Counted from the stretch's first letter, positions 6,892 to 14,443 are shown. The stretch is 15,579 bases of DNA from Thermoflexales bacterium (GCA_016931085.1 JAFGFO010000459.1:1-15579), one strand, 5' to 3'. The notes: generated from the letters alone by a model not told the origin. Numbers and translations are program-made.

Positions 6892-7853
6892 TTGGCCCGG
6901 TACCAGTCCCAAAAGCGCGCCAGGCCTTCCTCCACCGGCGTTGCCGGTGCAAAGCCCAGCAGGCGTTGCGCCTTGCCGATGTCGGCACAGGTCACCCGAG
7001 CGTCGGTCGGCGGCAGCGGCTCGACGCGGACGCGGGCGGGTTTTCCGACCAGTCGCTCGATGATGGCCACGTAATCGCGCAGCCCCACCGGGCGGTGATT
7101 GCCCAGGTTGACGATCTCGAACGGCAGCTTGGCCTCCAAGGCCGCCAGGATGCCCTGCACAATGTCACCCACGTAGGTGAAATCGCGTTGCACGCTGTCT
7201 GGATCGAACAGGGTGATCTCGCGTCCTTGCACGATAGACTCGGTAAAGTGATAGGGTGTCATGTCCGGCCGCCCGCGCGGTCCGAGCACGGTAAACAGGC
7301 GCAAGCAGGTGCAAGGCAAGTCGTACAAGTGGTGGTAGGTAGCGCACATCAACTCGGCGGCGCGCTTGGTGGCGGGGTAAGGCGACAACGGCCAGTCACA
7401 CAACGCGTCTTCACGAAACGGCACCGGGCTGTTGTTGCCGTAGACTGAAGAAGACGAGATACAGACAAAATTAGCCGTTTCGTGCTTTCGGGCCGCTTCC
7501 AGCAGCACGAGGGTCCCGCGCACGTTGACGTCTTCGTACAGCAAGGGCTGCTGCACCGAACGGCGCACTCCGGCCATCGCCGCGGCGTGAACGATAGCCA
7601 TAGGGCGTTGGGTCGAAAAGATTTCCTGCACGGTCGCCTCGTCGCGAATATCGCCCTCGACGAGACTAAAGTGAGTCAATTCTCCCCGAGCCTGCGCCGT
7701 TTCCTCGATCGCCCGGACGTTGGCCCGCTTGCGCGCCGGGTCGTAATAGTCGTTGAAATTGTCCAGGCCCACGACCCGCTCTCCGCGCGCCAGGAGCGCC
7801 TGGGCCAGGTGACTGCCGATAAAACCGGCCGCGCCGGTGATTAGAATGGTCAT
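6873..7853 (-). CDS. NAD-dependent sugar-nucleotide epimerase, probably UDP-glucuronate 4-epimerase
   Basis: A 326-residue extended short-chain dehydrogenase/reductase. GAAGFIGSH (7-15) is the NAD-binding Rossmann motif. DNFNDYYDP (31-39) is characteristic of UDP-glucuronate 4-epimerases (CapI/GAE type). SSSSVYG (133-139) carries the active-site Ser, and Tyr159/Lys163 (YPATK) complete the catalytic set. GPRGRPDM (191-198) and RDFTYVGD (223-230) are substrate-region motifs of that subfamily. The likely product is UDP-galacturonate for surface polysaccharide, though UDP-glucose 4-epimerase cannot be excluded. It follows recJ by 38 bases on the same strand, so probably forms an operon with it. 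AGGAAAA lies upstream of the ATG. Confidence 0.87.
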   Translation of the reverse strand: MTILITGAAGFIGSHLAQALLARGERVVGLDNFNDYYDPARKRANVRAIEETAQARGELTHFSLVEGDIRDEATVQEIFSTQRPMAIVHAAAMAGVRRSVQQPLLYEDVNVRGTLVLLEAARKHETANFVCISSSSVYGNNSPVPFREDALCDWPLSPYPATKRAAELMCATYHHLYDLPCTCLRLFTVLGPRGRPDMTPYHFTESIVQGREITLFDPDSVQRDFTYVGDIVQGILAALEAKLPFEIVNLGNHRPVGLRDYVAIIERLVGKPARVRVEPLPPTDARVTCADIGKAQRLLGFAPATPVEEGLARFWDWYRANVMRET

Positions 7854-7891
7854 AAGATTTTCCTGGTTAAAAGTATGTTCAAGGTTTCAGG

Positions 7892-9655
7892 TCATCCATC
7901 TGCGCGGCTGGTCGGACGCAGGTCGCGCACGTTCAGTTGCAGCCTCGTTTGGCCGTTCCACTCGTTTTCTTCCAGGCCATACACAATGTCGACCGGCATC
8001 CCGGGCCGCAGCCAGCCGGCGCAGCCTCCCTGCCAGAACGCTATCGCGTCCCAGACGAAGCGCGCCCCACCCAGCCGCAGCTTGAGGTGCGCTTCGTCCT
8101 TGCCCACCGGGCGCGCCTCGACCACTCGCACGGCCCGACTGCACAGCAATGGGACGGGATTGTCGTAGCCGCACGGCTCCAAGCGTCGCAGCACCTGGAA
8201 CACGGCTGGGTTCAAGGCATCCAGCGGCCACTCGCAGTCGATGGGCAGCGACGGGCGCAGGTCGCGTCCTTTCAACTGCTCGCTGGCAGCCGCGCGCAAG
8301 CGGGCCGCCAGGGCCAGCAGATTCTCCGTCCGCACGGTAAAGCCGGCCGCCGCCGCGTGGCCGCCGTGGCGCACCAACAAGTCAGTGCATTGATCGAGAG
8401 CATGCGTGACATGAAATTCGGCGATGCTGCGGCACGAGCCATGGCTTTCTTCCTCACCCTGCTCGACGACAACAGCCGGGCGGTAAAACTCTTCAACCAA
8501 GCGCGAAGCGGCCAGGCCCACCACGCCGGCCAGGAAATCAGGCGAGGCGGCAAACAACAAGAGCTGATCTTCGTCACCGGCCAGCGCCAGCTCGCGGGCG
8601 CGCTCTTGCGTTTCGCGCGTCAGGCGTTGCCGCTCGCGGTTCTGCCCCTCAAGTTCCTCGGCCAGGCGCAGCGCTTCGCCTTCGTCTCGCGTCGTCAGCA
8701 AGCGATAAGCTGCCATCGCATGCTCGATCCGGCCGGCGGCGTTCAAGCGCGGCCCCAGTCCAAAGCCGATGGCGGCCGCATCGACCGCGCCGGCGCGGAT
8801 GCCGGCCACGTTCATCAAGGCCGACATCCCAACCCGCCCCACCCGGTTCAGGGACGCCAGGCCGTGTGAGACCAAGACCCGGTTCTCGCCCAGCAGCGGC
8901 GCCAGATCCGCCACGGTTCCCAACGCGACCAAGTCAAGCAGGCCATCCAGCCCCGGCGTACCAGGGACAGCTTCTGGCGCCAGCTTTTGTTCGACGATCA
9001 GCAGAGCTTGGGCTAGCTTGAAAGCCAATCCGACGCCAGCCAGTTCCTTGAAGGGATAAGGGCAGCCGGTCTGCCTGGGGTTGATGCACGCCACGCAGGC
9101 GGGGAGCTTATCGGCCGGCTGGTGATGATCGGTGATGACGACATCCAGGCCGATCTCGTTAGCAAAGGCCACCTGTTCAACCGCGCGCGCGCCACAGTCA
9201 ACCGTCACTACCACCCGTACACCCGCCTGCCCAAGCCTATCCAGCGCAGCGGTATTCAAGCCATAGCCCTCGTCCACGCGGTCTGGGATATAAGGCCGCA
9301 CGTCGGCGCCCAAGGCATGGAGCGTTTCAACCAGCAAAACGGTCGCCGTCACACCATCGACATCGTAATCACCATAGACCGCCACCGGCTCACGCCGCCG
9401 GATGGCCTGGCGCAGGCGAGCCACAGCCTGGTCCAGGCCCTTGAGCTTGGGATGCTGCAGCGGGTCGAGCAAGGGCGGGGCTGGATCCAGGAAGCGCTCG
9501 ACCTGCCCCGCCTCGACGATGCCGCGATTATACAAGAGTTGCGCCAGCAGCCCCGACGCCTGCACAGCCGGAAGGCTCTGCAGGGACTTGAGCAACTCCT
9601 CAGGTGCTGGCGGAGCGATCCGCCAGCGTTTGCTTGGAGACGGTGATGTGATCAT
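7892..9655 (-). CDS. recJ: Single-stranded-DNA-specific exonuclease RecJ
   Basis: RecJ degrades single-stranded DNA 5' to 3' in recombination and repair. With the start at 9655 the protein has 587 residues, close to E. coli RecJ. It shows the DHH-family motifs DYDVDG (96-101), VDCG (152-155), DHH (176-178), GPRLNAAGR (301-309) and the DHHA1 motif HGGHAAAAG (430-438), then a C-terminal OB-like domain. The N-terminus KRWRIAPPAP is typical. An in-frame ATG at 9706 has GGAGG nine bases upstream and would add 17 residues. I prefer 9655: the extra residues are translated heptamer repeat, and a candidate promoter (9725-9697) would start transcription downstream of 9706. The 9655 start has no clear binding site, so the choice is open. 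Confidence 0.93.
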   Translation of the reverse strand: MITSPSPSKRWRIAPPAPEELLKSLQSLPAVQASGLLAQLLYNRGIVEAGQVERFLDPAPPLLDPLQHPKLKGLDQAVARLRQAIRRREPVAVYGDYDVDGVTATVLLVETLHALGADVRPYIPDRVDEGYGLNTAALDRLGQAGVRVVVTVDCGARAVEQVAFANEIGLDVVITDHHQPADKLPACVACINPRQTGCPYPFKELAGVGLAFKLAQALLIVEQKLAPEAVPGTPGLDGLLDLVALGTVADLAPLLGENRVLVSHGLASLNRVGRVGMSALMNVAGIRAGAVDAAAIGFGLGPRLNAAGRIEHAMAAYRLLTTRDEGEALRLAEELEGQNRERQRLTRETQERARELALAGDEDQLLLFAASPDFLAGVVGLAASRLVEEFYRPAVVVEQGEEESHGSCRSIAEFHVTHALDQCTDLLVRHGGHAAAAGFTVRTENLLALAARLRAAASEQLKGRDLRPSLPIDCEWPLDALNPAVFQVLRRLEPCGYDNPVPLLCSRAVRVVEARPVGKDEAHLKLRLGGARFVWDAIAFWQGGCAGWLRPGMPVDIVYGLEENEWNGQTRLQLNVRDLRPTSRADG

Positions 9656-9656
9656 C

Positions 9657-9691
9657 AAATAACAACTAACAAATCGCAAATCGCAAAGATA
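9657..9691. repeat. Five-unit degenerate heptamer repeat just upstream of recJ
   Basis: The units AAATAAC, AACTAAC, AAATCGC, AAATCGC and AAAGATA run without gaps from 9657 to 9691, ending two bases before the preferred recJ start codon. If the promoter call is right, this array is the whole recJ 5' untranslated leader. Confidence 0.65.
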
Positions 9692-9696
9692 GGTAC

Positions 9697-9725
9697 AGTC
9701 TAACATGCTCTAGCGCCTCCGTCAA
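9697..9725 (-). promoter_or_regulatory. Candidate recJ promoter
   Basis: On the minus strand TTGACG (9725-9720) and TAGACT (9702-9697) are 17 bases apart. The -35 matches five of six consensus bases and the -10 matches four. Transcription would start near 9690, giving a leader of about 35 bases to the ATG at 9655. The alternative ATG at 9706 would then lie in the promoter spacer. Confidence 0.45.
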
Positions 9726-9755
9726 GGCGCTTCAACTGAAGGGGAGCCGGGGAGG

Positions 9756-9784
9756 TTGACGATATGCCATAAATGCGGCATAAT
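9756..9784 (+). promoter_or_regulatory. Sigma-70 promoter of the UbiA-family gene, implying a leaderless mRNA
   Basis: TTGACG (9756-9761) and CATAAT (9779-9784) are separated by 17 bases. The six bases AACCCC and then ATG (9791) follow, so the predicted start point coincides with the A of the initiation codon. No Shine-Dalgarno sequence precedes that ATG. Confidence 0.6.
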
Positions 9785-9790
9785 AACCCC

Positions 9791-10657
9791 ATGATAGCAG
9801 GACTGTGGCGCACGATGCGCCCCAAGCAGTGGACTAAAAATGGGTTCATCTTTATCCCATTGGTCTTTGACGCAAAACTGTTCCAGCCCCGGCCCTTGGC
9901 GCTCACCCTGGCCGGATTTGTCTTGCTGTGCTTGATCTCGAGCGTCGTTTACATCGTCAACGATCTCAGCGACTTTGAGAAGGACCGCCAGCACCCTACC
10001 AAGCGCAACCGCCCCCTCCCCTCCGGCCAATTATCGGTGCGCGCGGCCCAAATCGCCGCCCTTGTCCTATCCGTCGTGACCCTGGCGCTGTCCTTCGGAT
10101 TGAACGTGTGGTTTGGCCTCATCGTGGCCGGCTACTTTTTTATCCAGTTGGCCTACTCGGCCTGTTTGAAAAACGTGGTGATCGTCGACGTGATGGCGAT
10201 CGCGGCCGGCTTTGTGCTGCGCGTGGCGGCCGGCGCGCCGCTGGTCAACGTCGAGCGTTTCTCGCCGTGGTTATACGTTTTCACCACCATGCTGGCCCTG
10301 TTCCTGGCGTTGGGGAAACGGCGCGCCGAGATCGTCCTGCTGCAGGACGATGCCAGCAATCACCGCCCCATCCTGACCGAATACAACCTGGAGTACCTGG
10401 ATCAAATGATCAACGTGGTGGTGGGTGGCAGCATCATCATCTATTCCCTCTACACCTTCACGGCCGTCAACCTGCCGGCCAACCACACCATGATGCTGAC
10501 GATCCCGTTCGCCATCTACACCCTGTTTCGCCTGCTCTACCTCATCCACGTCAAGGGTGAAGGCGGGGCTCCAGATGAGATCTTGCTGCGCGATCGCCCG
10601 CTGCAAATCGCCCTGGTGCTGTGGGGCATCGCTTCGGCGCTCGTGCTGTATCATTAG
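9791..10657 (+). CDS. UbiA-family prenyl-phosphate phosphoribosyltransferase (decaprenyl-phosphate phosphoribosyltransferase-like)
   Basis: An integral membrane prenyltransferase of 288 residues. It starts MIAGLWRTMRPKQWTKNGF, the usual opening of the DPPR-synthase branch of UbiA (Mycobacterium Rv3806c type). The first Asp motif is NDLSDFEKD (57-65), followed by KRNRPLPSG (71-79). The second motif region is YSACLKNVVIVD (122-133), with GKRRAEI (175-181) further on. Several hydrophobic helices follow one another (about 36-58, 86-102, 106-125, 134-148, 160-174, 207-226, 234-252, 271-287). The family transfers phosphoribose from PRPP to a polyprenyl phosphate. Which lipid is used here, and whether it leads to arabinose, is inference; no oxidase/reductase partner is adjacent. 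An in-frame ATG at 9773 would add six residues (MRHNNP), but it lies within the predicted promoter spacer. Confidence 0.87.
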   Translation: MIAGLWRTMRPKQWTKNGFIFIPLVFDAKLFQPRPLALTLAGFVLLCLISSVVYIVNDLSDFEKDRQHPTKRNRPLPSGQLSVRAAQIAALVLSVVTLALSFGLNVWFGLIVAGYFFIQLAYSACLKNVVIVDVMAIAAGFVLRVAAGAPLVNVERFSPWLYVFTTMLALFLALGKRRAEIVLLQDDASNHRPILTEYNLEYLDQMINVVVGGSIIIYSLYTFTAVNLPANHTMMLTIPFAIYTLFRLLYLIHVKGEGGAPDEILLRDRPLQIALVLWGIASALVLYH

Positions 10658-10720
10658 CCCGCGGTCGTCTTCGACCGCCCGCGGTCGTCTTCGACCGCCC
10701 GTGGTCGTCTTCGACCGCCT
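10657..10720 (+). repeat. Three tandem 20-bp hairpin repeats behind the UbiA-family gene
   Basis: GCGGTCGTCTTCGACCGCCC occurs at 10661-10680 and 10681-10700. A third unit at 10701-10720 differs at two positions. Each unit folds as a 7-bp stem (GCGGTCG/CGACCGC) with a TCTT loop. The array begins on the stop codon of the gene. The same 24 bases appear once, inverted, at 5252-5275. There is no T-run, so a role in termination or mRNA 3' end protection is only possible. Confidence 0.75.
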
Positions 10721-10757
10721 AGCTCTTTGGGACTAGCTTCATCGTCCAGATAGGCCA

Positions 10758-10787
10758 TAGACGATCGAGCCAGCGATGCGCTATAAT
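10758..10787 (+). promoter_or_regulatory. Candidate promoter of the hdrA-mvhD operon
   Basis: A perfect -10 TATAAT (10782-10787) is preceded by TAGACG (10758-10763) at 18 bases, a weak -35. Transcription would begin near 10794, about 26 bases before the ATG. Confidence 0.45.
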
Positions 10788-10819
10788 TGGCGTGGTGTTT
10801 TACTTTTTGCGTGAGCATC

Positions 10820-13800
10820 ATGAATAACCGGATAGACTTTGAGCTAGATCGACCGAACGACACGGTCCTGGTGGTAGGTGGGGGAGTTGGCGGCCAACGT
10901 GCTGCGCTCGACCTGGCGGAAGCCGGCTTGCGCGTGGTCATGGTAGAAATGACATCCAGCCTGGGCGGGCGCGTAGCCCAACTGGGCTTTATGTTCCCCA
11001 CTCACGACTGTGTGCTGTGCCGCGGCACGTCGGATCACGGCTATGGCTGTACGCGCCCGACGATCTCGCCAGCTTTTGCCGATCACAATACGCATCCCAA
11101 TATCCTGGTGCTGACCAACACCGAGGTGACGAGTGTCAGGGGGCAGGCGGGTGACTTTACTGTCCAGTTGCGCTATCAGCCGCGCTACGTGGACCCGGCG
11201 CGTTGCACCAACTGTGGGTTGTGCGAGGCCGTCTGCCCGGCCGTCGCCCCCAGCGGCTTCCAGGGAGGGCTGTCCGTCCGCAAAGCCATCTACAAATCGG
11301 CGCCGCGCGCGCAGCCAAACGCCTACGTCGTCGACCGCGAGCGCTGCGAGCCGGGCTGTCGCCGCTGCGAAGCCGTGTGTCCCACCGGCGCTGTCCAACT
11401 GGACGAGCAAGCAGCTGAGAGCACTCTGCACGCGGGTGCCATTATCCTGGCCGCCGGCTATCGCCTGTTCAACCCGCAAGAGGCCGAAGAATTTGGCTTT
11501 GGCCGCTACCGCAACGTCATCACCTCGATGCAATACGAGCGGCTGGCGTCGCGTTCGGGGCCGACCGAGGGCAAGGTCATGCGCATCAGCGACAGCCAGC
11601 CGCCAGGGCGTGTGGCATGGCTGCAATGCGTAGGCAGTCGCAACCAGGACCACCCCTATTGTTCCACGATCTGCTGCATGTACGCCACCAAGCAAGCCAT
11701 GCTCACCCGTCAACGCCTGGGTCCAGACGTGGAAGCCCGCATCTTTAGCATGGACGAGCGTGCCTTTAGCAAGGAATACAACGCCTATTTCGAAGAGGCG
11801 CGCGACATGGGCGTGCGTTACACGCGCTGCCGCGTGTCGGGGCTGCGCGAAGACCCCCAAACAAACGACTTGATCGTGCGCTACGTGCCCGAAAACGGAA
11901 CGCAGCCGGTCGAAGAACGCTTTGGCATGGTCGTCTTGTCTGTCGGCACTGAGCCGCCTCGAGAGGCCAAGGCGCTGGCAGTGGCCATGGGCGTCGAGCT
12001 GAACGAGTTTGGTTTTTGCATGACCGACAAGTTCACGCCGTTGGTGACCAGCCAGCCCGGCGTGTACGTGTGCGGCACCTTCAGCTCACCCAAAGAGATC
12101 GCCGAGACGATCATCGACGCGGCCGGCGCGGCCGGCACGGTGATGCAGTTGATGCACAATGCGCTCAACAGCTCGCCGGTACTCCGTGAATATCCCTTCC
12201 TGGTCAATACCGATCTCCCGCCGGAGCGTGACGTGAGCGGGGAGCCGGTGCGCACGGGGGTATTTGTATGCCGCTGCGAGCCGACGATCGAGAGCGCGAT
12301 CGACACAGCCGGGCTGGTCGACTATGCCAGCCGGCTGCCGGGCGTGGCCGTGGCCGAGCGTGTCGACTATGCCTGCTTCCCCGAGGGGCAGGCTTTGATC
12401 CAAGACACGATCGAGCAGGAGCGATTGAACCGGGTGGTGATGGCCGGCTGCAGCAATCGCACCCACGAGGCGCTTTACCAGCGCATCGTGCGCCAGGCGG
12501 GGCTAAATCCCTACCTGCTGAGCATGGTGAACCTGCGCGAGCAGTGTGCCTGGGTGCACCTCGAACAACCCGAGCGGGCCACTCGCAAGGCGGGGGAGCT
12601 GGTGCGCATGGCCGTGGCGCGCGCTTCGGCCCTGTCGCCGGTGCGCAAGCAATCGCTGCCTATAACAGCCCGCGCGCTGGTCATTGGCGGCGGCGTGGCC
12701 GGCATGACAGCCGCCCTGACCATCGCCGACGCCGGCTACGACGTGACGCTGGTCGAGCGCGACGATGCGTTGGGCGGCAACCTGCGCCACATTTATTACG
12801 TGGCCGAGGGGCAAAACCCCCAACGCCTGCTGCGCGACCTGATCAACCGCGTGCGGGGCCACCCGCGCATCGAGCTATTCACGCGCGCCGAGGTGGTGGA
12901 ACACAAGGGCAGCGTCGGCCAATTCCACAGCCTCATCCGCTCCGAGGACCCGCCGGGCAGCCACGGACGGGCGGGCAACGACAGTCCGATGTATGCCGTC
13001 GACCACGGCGTGACCATCGTCGCCACCGGCGGGCAGCAGAGCCACGACGGGCGTTACCTGCTCGGGCAGCACAAGCGCGTCATCGAGCAGCAGGCCCTGG
13101 AAGACATCATCGCCCACCACCCCGAAGACATCGCCACGCTCAAGCAAGTGGTCATGATCCAGTGCGTGCGCCCGGAGGGCGCGCTCGAGTACTGCAGCCG
13201 TATATGCTGTACCAACACGATGAAGAACGCCATCCGCGTCAAGCTGTTGAACCCGGCCTGCCAGGTCATCGTGATGTACAAGGACATCATCACCTACGGC
13301 TTTCGCGAGCAGTACTATACCGAAGCCCGCTCGCGCGGCGTGATCTTTGTTCGCTACACCAACGAAACGCTTCCCCAGGTGAAAGCCAAGCCGGACGACC
13401 CCGAGCAGTTGGAGGTGCGCGTGTGGGAACCGATGCTCAAGCGCGAGCTGGTGCTGGAGCCAGACATGCTGGCGTTGTCGATGGCGGTCGTGCCCAGCGA
13501 AGGCACGGCCGAGCTGGCACACATGCTGCACGTGCCGCTCTCGACGGAAGGCTTTTACCTGGAAGCCCACCTCAAGATGCGACCGATGGACTTTATGGCC
13601 GAGGGCATCTTTGTGGCCGGCATGGCGCACTACCCCAAGTTCATCGAAGAGGCGATTGCCAACGCCCAGGCCGCCGCCGGCCGCGCGCTGACGCTGCTGT
13701 CCAAGTCCTTCATGTACGTGGGCGGCACGATCGCCGTCGTGGACCAGGATCGCTGCGTCGGCTGCCTGACCTGTGTGCGCACCTGCCCGTTCGAGATCCC

Positions 13801-13987
13801 CCAGGTGCGGGCCGACGTCCAGGGCGTGGGGCGCATCGCCGGCGCCGCCTGGATCGACCCGGCCTTGTGCCAGGGCTGCGGCACGTGCACGAGCGAGTGC
13901 CCCGCCTCGGCGATCCAACTGGCCAACTACCGGGACGAGCAGATGCTGGGTGTGCCGGATTGGCTGGGCGCATGGGTTAATTGTTAA
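10820..13987 (+). CDS. HdrA-like fused FAD/iron-sulfur oxidoreductase (two HdrA modules in one chain)
   Basis: A 1055-residue cytosolic electron-transfer flavoprotein related to heterodisulfide reductase subunit A. Module 1 (about 1-470) has the FAD site VVGGGVGG (18-25), a Cys-rich stretch at 64-77, a ferredoxin insert with Cys129/132/135/139 and Cys176/180/183/187, and YCSTICCMYATKQA (280-293). Then comes an HdrA N-terminal-type domain (480-580: GVFVCRCEPTIESAID...VVMAGCSNRTHE...REQCAWVH). Module 2 has VIGGGVAGM (621-629), YCSRICC (791-797) and a C-terminal two-cluster ferredoxin with Cys979/982/985/989 and Cys1017/1020/1023/1027. HdrA proteins carry the bifurcating FAD in Hdr complexes; the acceptor here is unknown. 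The ATG at 10820 gives a normal N-terminus; no strong Shine-Dalgarno is seen. The tail VNC comes from a heptamer repeat. Confidence 0.9.
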   Translation: MNNRIDFELDRPNDTVLVVGGGVGGQRAALDLAEAGLRVVMVEMTSSLGGRVAQLGFMFPTHDCVLCRGTSDHGYGCTRPTISPAFADHNTHPNILVLTNTEVTSVRGQAGDFTVQLRYQPRYVDPARCTNCGLCEAVCPAVAPSGFQGGLSVRKAIYKSAPRAQPNAYVVDRERCEPGCRRCEAVCPTGAVQLDEQAAESTLHAGAIILAAGYRLFNPQEAEEFGFGRYRNVITSMQYERLASRSGPTEGKVMRISDSQPPGRVAWLQCVGSRNQDHPYCSTICCMYATKQAMLTRQRLGPDVEARIFSMDERAFSKEYNAYFEEARDMGVRYTRCRVSGLREDPQTNDLIVRYVPENGTQPVEERFGMVVLSVGTEPPREAKALAVAMGVELNEFGFCMTDKFTPLVTSQPGVYVCGTFSSPKEIAETIIDAAGAAGTVMQLMHNALNSSPVLREYPFLVNTDLPPERDVSGEPVRTGVFVCRCEPTIESAIDTAGLVDYASRLPGVAVAERVDYACFPEGQALIQDTIEQERLNRVVMAGCSNRTHEALYQRIVRQAGLNPYLLSMVNLREQCAWVHLEQPERATRKAGELVRMAVARASALSPVRKQSLPITARALVIGGGVAGMTAALTIADAGYDVTLVERDDALGGNLRHIYYVAEGQNPQRLLRDLINRVRGHPRIELFTRAEVVEHKGSVGQFHSLIRSEDPPGSHGRAGNDSPMYAVDHGVTIVATGGQQSHDGRYLLGQHKRVIEQQALEDIIAHHPEDIATLKQVVMIQCVRPEGALEYCSRICCTNTMKNAIRVKLLNPACQVIVMYKDIITYGFREQYYTEARSRGVIFVRYTNETLPQVKAKPDDPEQLEVRVWEPMLKRELVLEPDMLALSMAVVPSEGTAELAHMLHVPLSTEGFYLEAHLKMRPMDFMAEGIFVAGMAHYPKFIEEAIANAQAAAGRALTLLSKSFMYVGGTIAVVDQDRCVGCLTCVRTCPFEIPQVRADVQGVGRIAGAAWIDPALCQGCGTCTSECPASAIQLANYRDEQMLGVPDWLGAWVNC

Positions 13988-13997
13988 TTGTTAATTA
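13977..13997 (+). repeat. Three-unit heptamer repeat between hdrA-like and mvhD-like genes
   Basis: TTAATTG, TTAATTG and TTAATTA run from 13977 to 13997. They supply the last two codons and stop of the first gene and leave only two bases before the ATG of the second. They replace any Shine-Dalgarno sequence for it. Confidence 0.7.
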
Positions 13998-13999
13998 AT

Positions 14000-14419
14000 A
14001 TGAGCGAGAACGGGAACGGCTTCGAGCCAGAGATCACGGCATTTACGTGCATCTATTGCGCCGACATGGCCGCCGACACGGCCGGCGCTCTGCGCGTGCA
14101 GTACCCGGCCAACGTCAAGCTGGTCAAGCTGCCGTGCACCGGCAAGACAGACATTCGCTACATCTTGAAGGCGTTCGAAGAGGGGGCAGACGGGGTGTAC
14201 ATCGTGGCCTGTCCGATCGGCAACTGTCACCATGTCCGTGGCAACGAGCGGGCTCAGCGTCGCGTGGACAAGGCCAAAGAGATCCTCGACAAGGTAGGCC
14301 TGGGGCACGAGCGGCTGGAAATCTTTTTCTTGTCGGGCGGGCAAGGCGAGACCTTTGCCCAGGCCGCGCGCGCGATGACCGAGCGCATCAAAGCGTTGGG
14401 GCCCAATCCACTCAAGTAG
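14000..14419 (+). CDS. MvhD-like hydrogenase/heterodisulfide reductase iron-sulfur subunit
   Basis: A 139-residue protein of the methyl-viologen-reducing hydrogenase delta-subunit family, a small [2Fe-2S] carrier that passes electrons from a hydrogenase or formate dehydrogenase to HdrA. Conserved cysteines are visible at 17 and 20 (FTCIYCADMAADTAG), 46 (LPCTGKTD), and 71 and 76 (CPIGNCHHVRGNERA). It lies 12 bases behind the HdrA-like gene, so the two surely form one operon and probably one complex. The ATG at 14000 is preferred over a TTG at 13988, which lies in the repeat. Neither has a ribosome binding site, so coupling to the upstream gene or unassisted initiation is likely. Confidence 0.92.
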   Translation: MSENGNGFEPEITAFTCIYCADMAADTAGALRVQYPANVKLVKLPCTGKTDIRYILKAFEEGADGVYIVACPIGNCHHVRGNERAQRRVDKAKEILDKVGLGHERLEIFFLSGGQGETFAQAARAMTERIKALGPNPLK

Positions 14420-14443
14420 AGACGGCATAGATTCCGTCTCTAC
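14416..14443. terminator. Bidirectional hairpin spanning both stop codons of convergent genes
   Basis: GTAGAGACGG (14416-14425) pairs perfectly with CCGTCTCTAC (14434-14443) around an 8-base loop. The arms contain the stop codon of the mvhD-like gene (14417-14419) and of the minus-strand RNase H gene (14440-14442). A 10-bp perfect stem between convergent genes fits a bidirectional terminator, although there is no T-run in either direction. Confidence 0.55.

Noticed and set aside
7937..8869. Forward open frame of 310 codons antisense to recJ
   Set aside because: recJ motifs are intact on the other strand; this frame has no family signature and is a shadow.
10657..10720. Possible CRISPR array
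   Set aside because: The units are contiguous 20-base palindromes without unique spacers, and no cas genes are present.
12875..13918. Antisense open frame of 347 codons inside the HdrA-like gene
   Set aside because: Composition is that of a codon-bias shadow (His/Val/Ala/Gly-rich), without motifs or ribosome binding site.
12268..13980. Open frame of 570 codons overlapping the HdrA-like gene in another forward frame
   Set aside because: Its product is an Arg/Ala/Gly/Pro-rich string with no recognisable motif, as expected for an out-of-frame shadow of GC-rich coding DNA. The overlapping HdrA frame has clear cofactor motifs throughout.
10820..13987. Two separate HdrA genes joined by a sequencing error
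   Set aside because: The frame is continuous, and the mid domain and linker show homologous features of HdrA N-termini without stop or frameshift; a true fusion is simpler.
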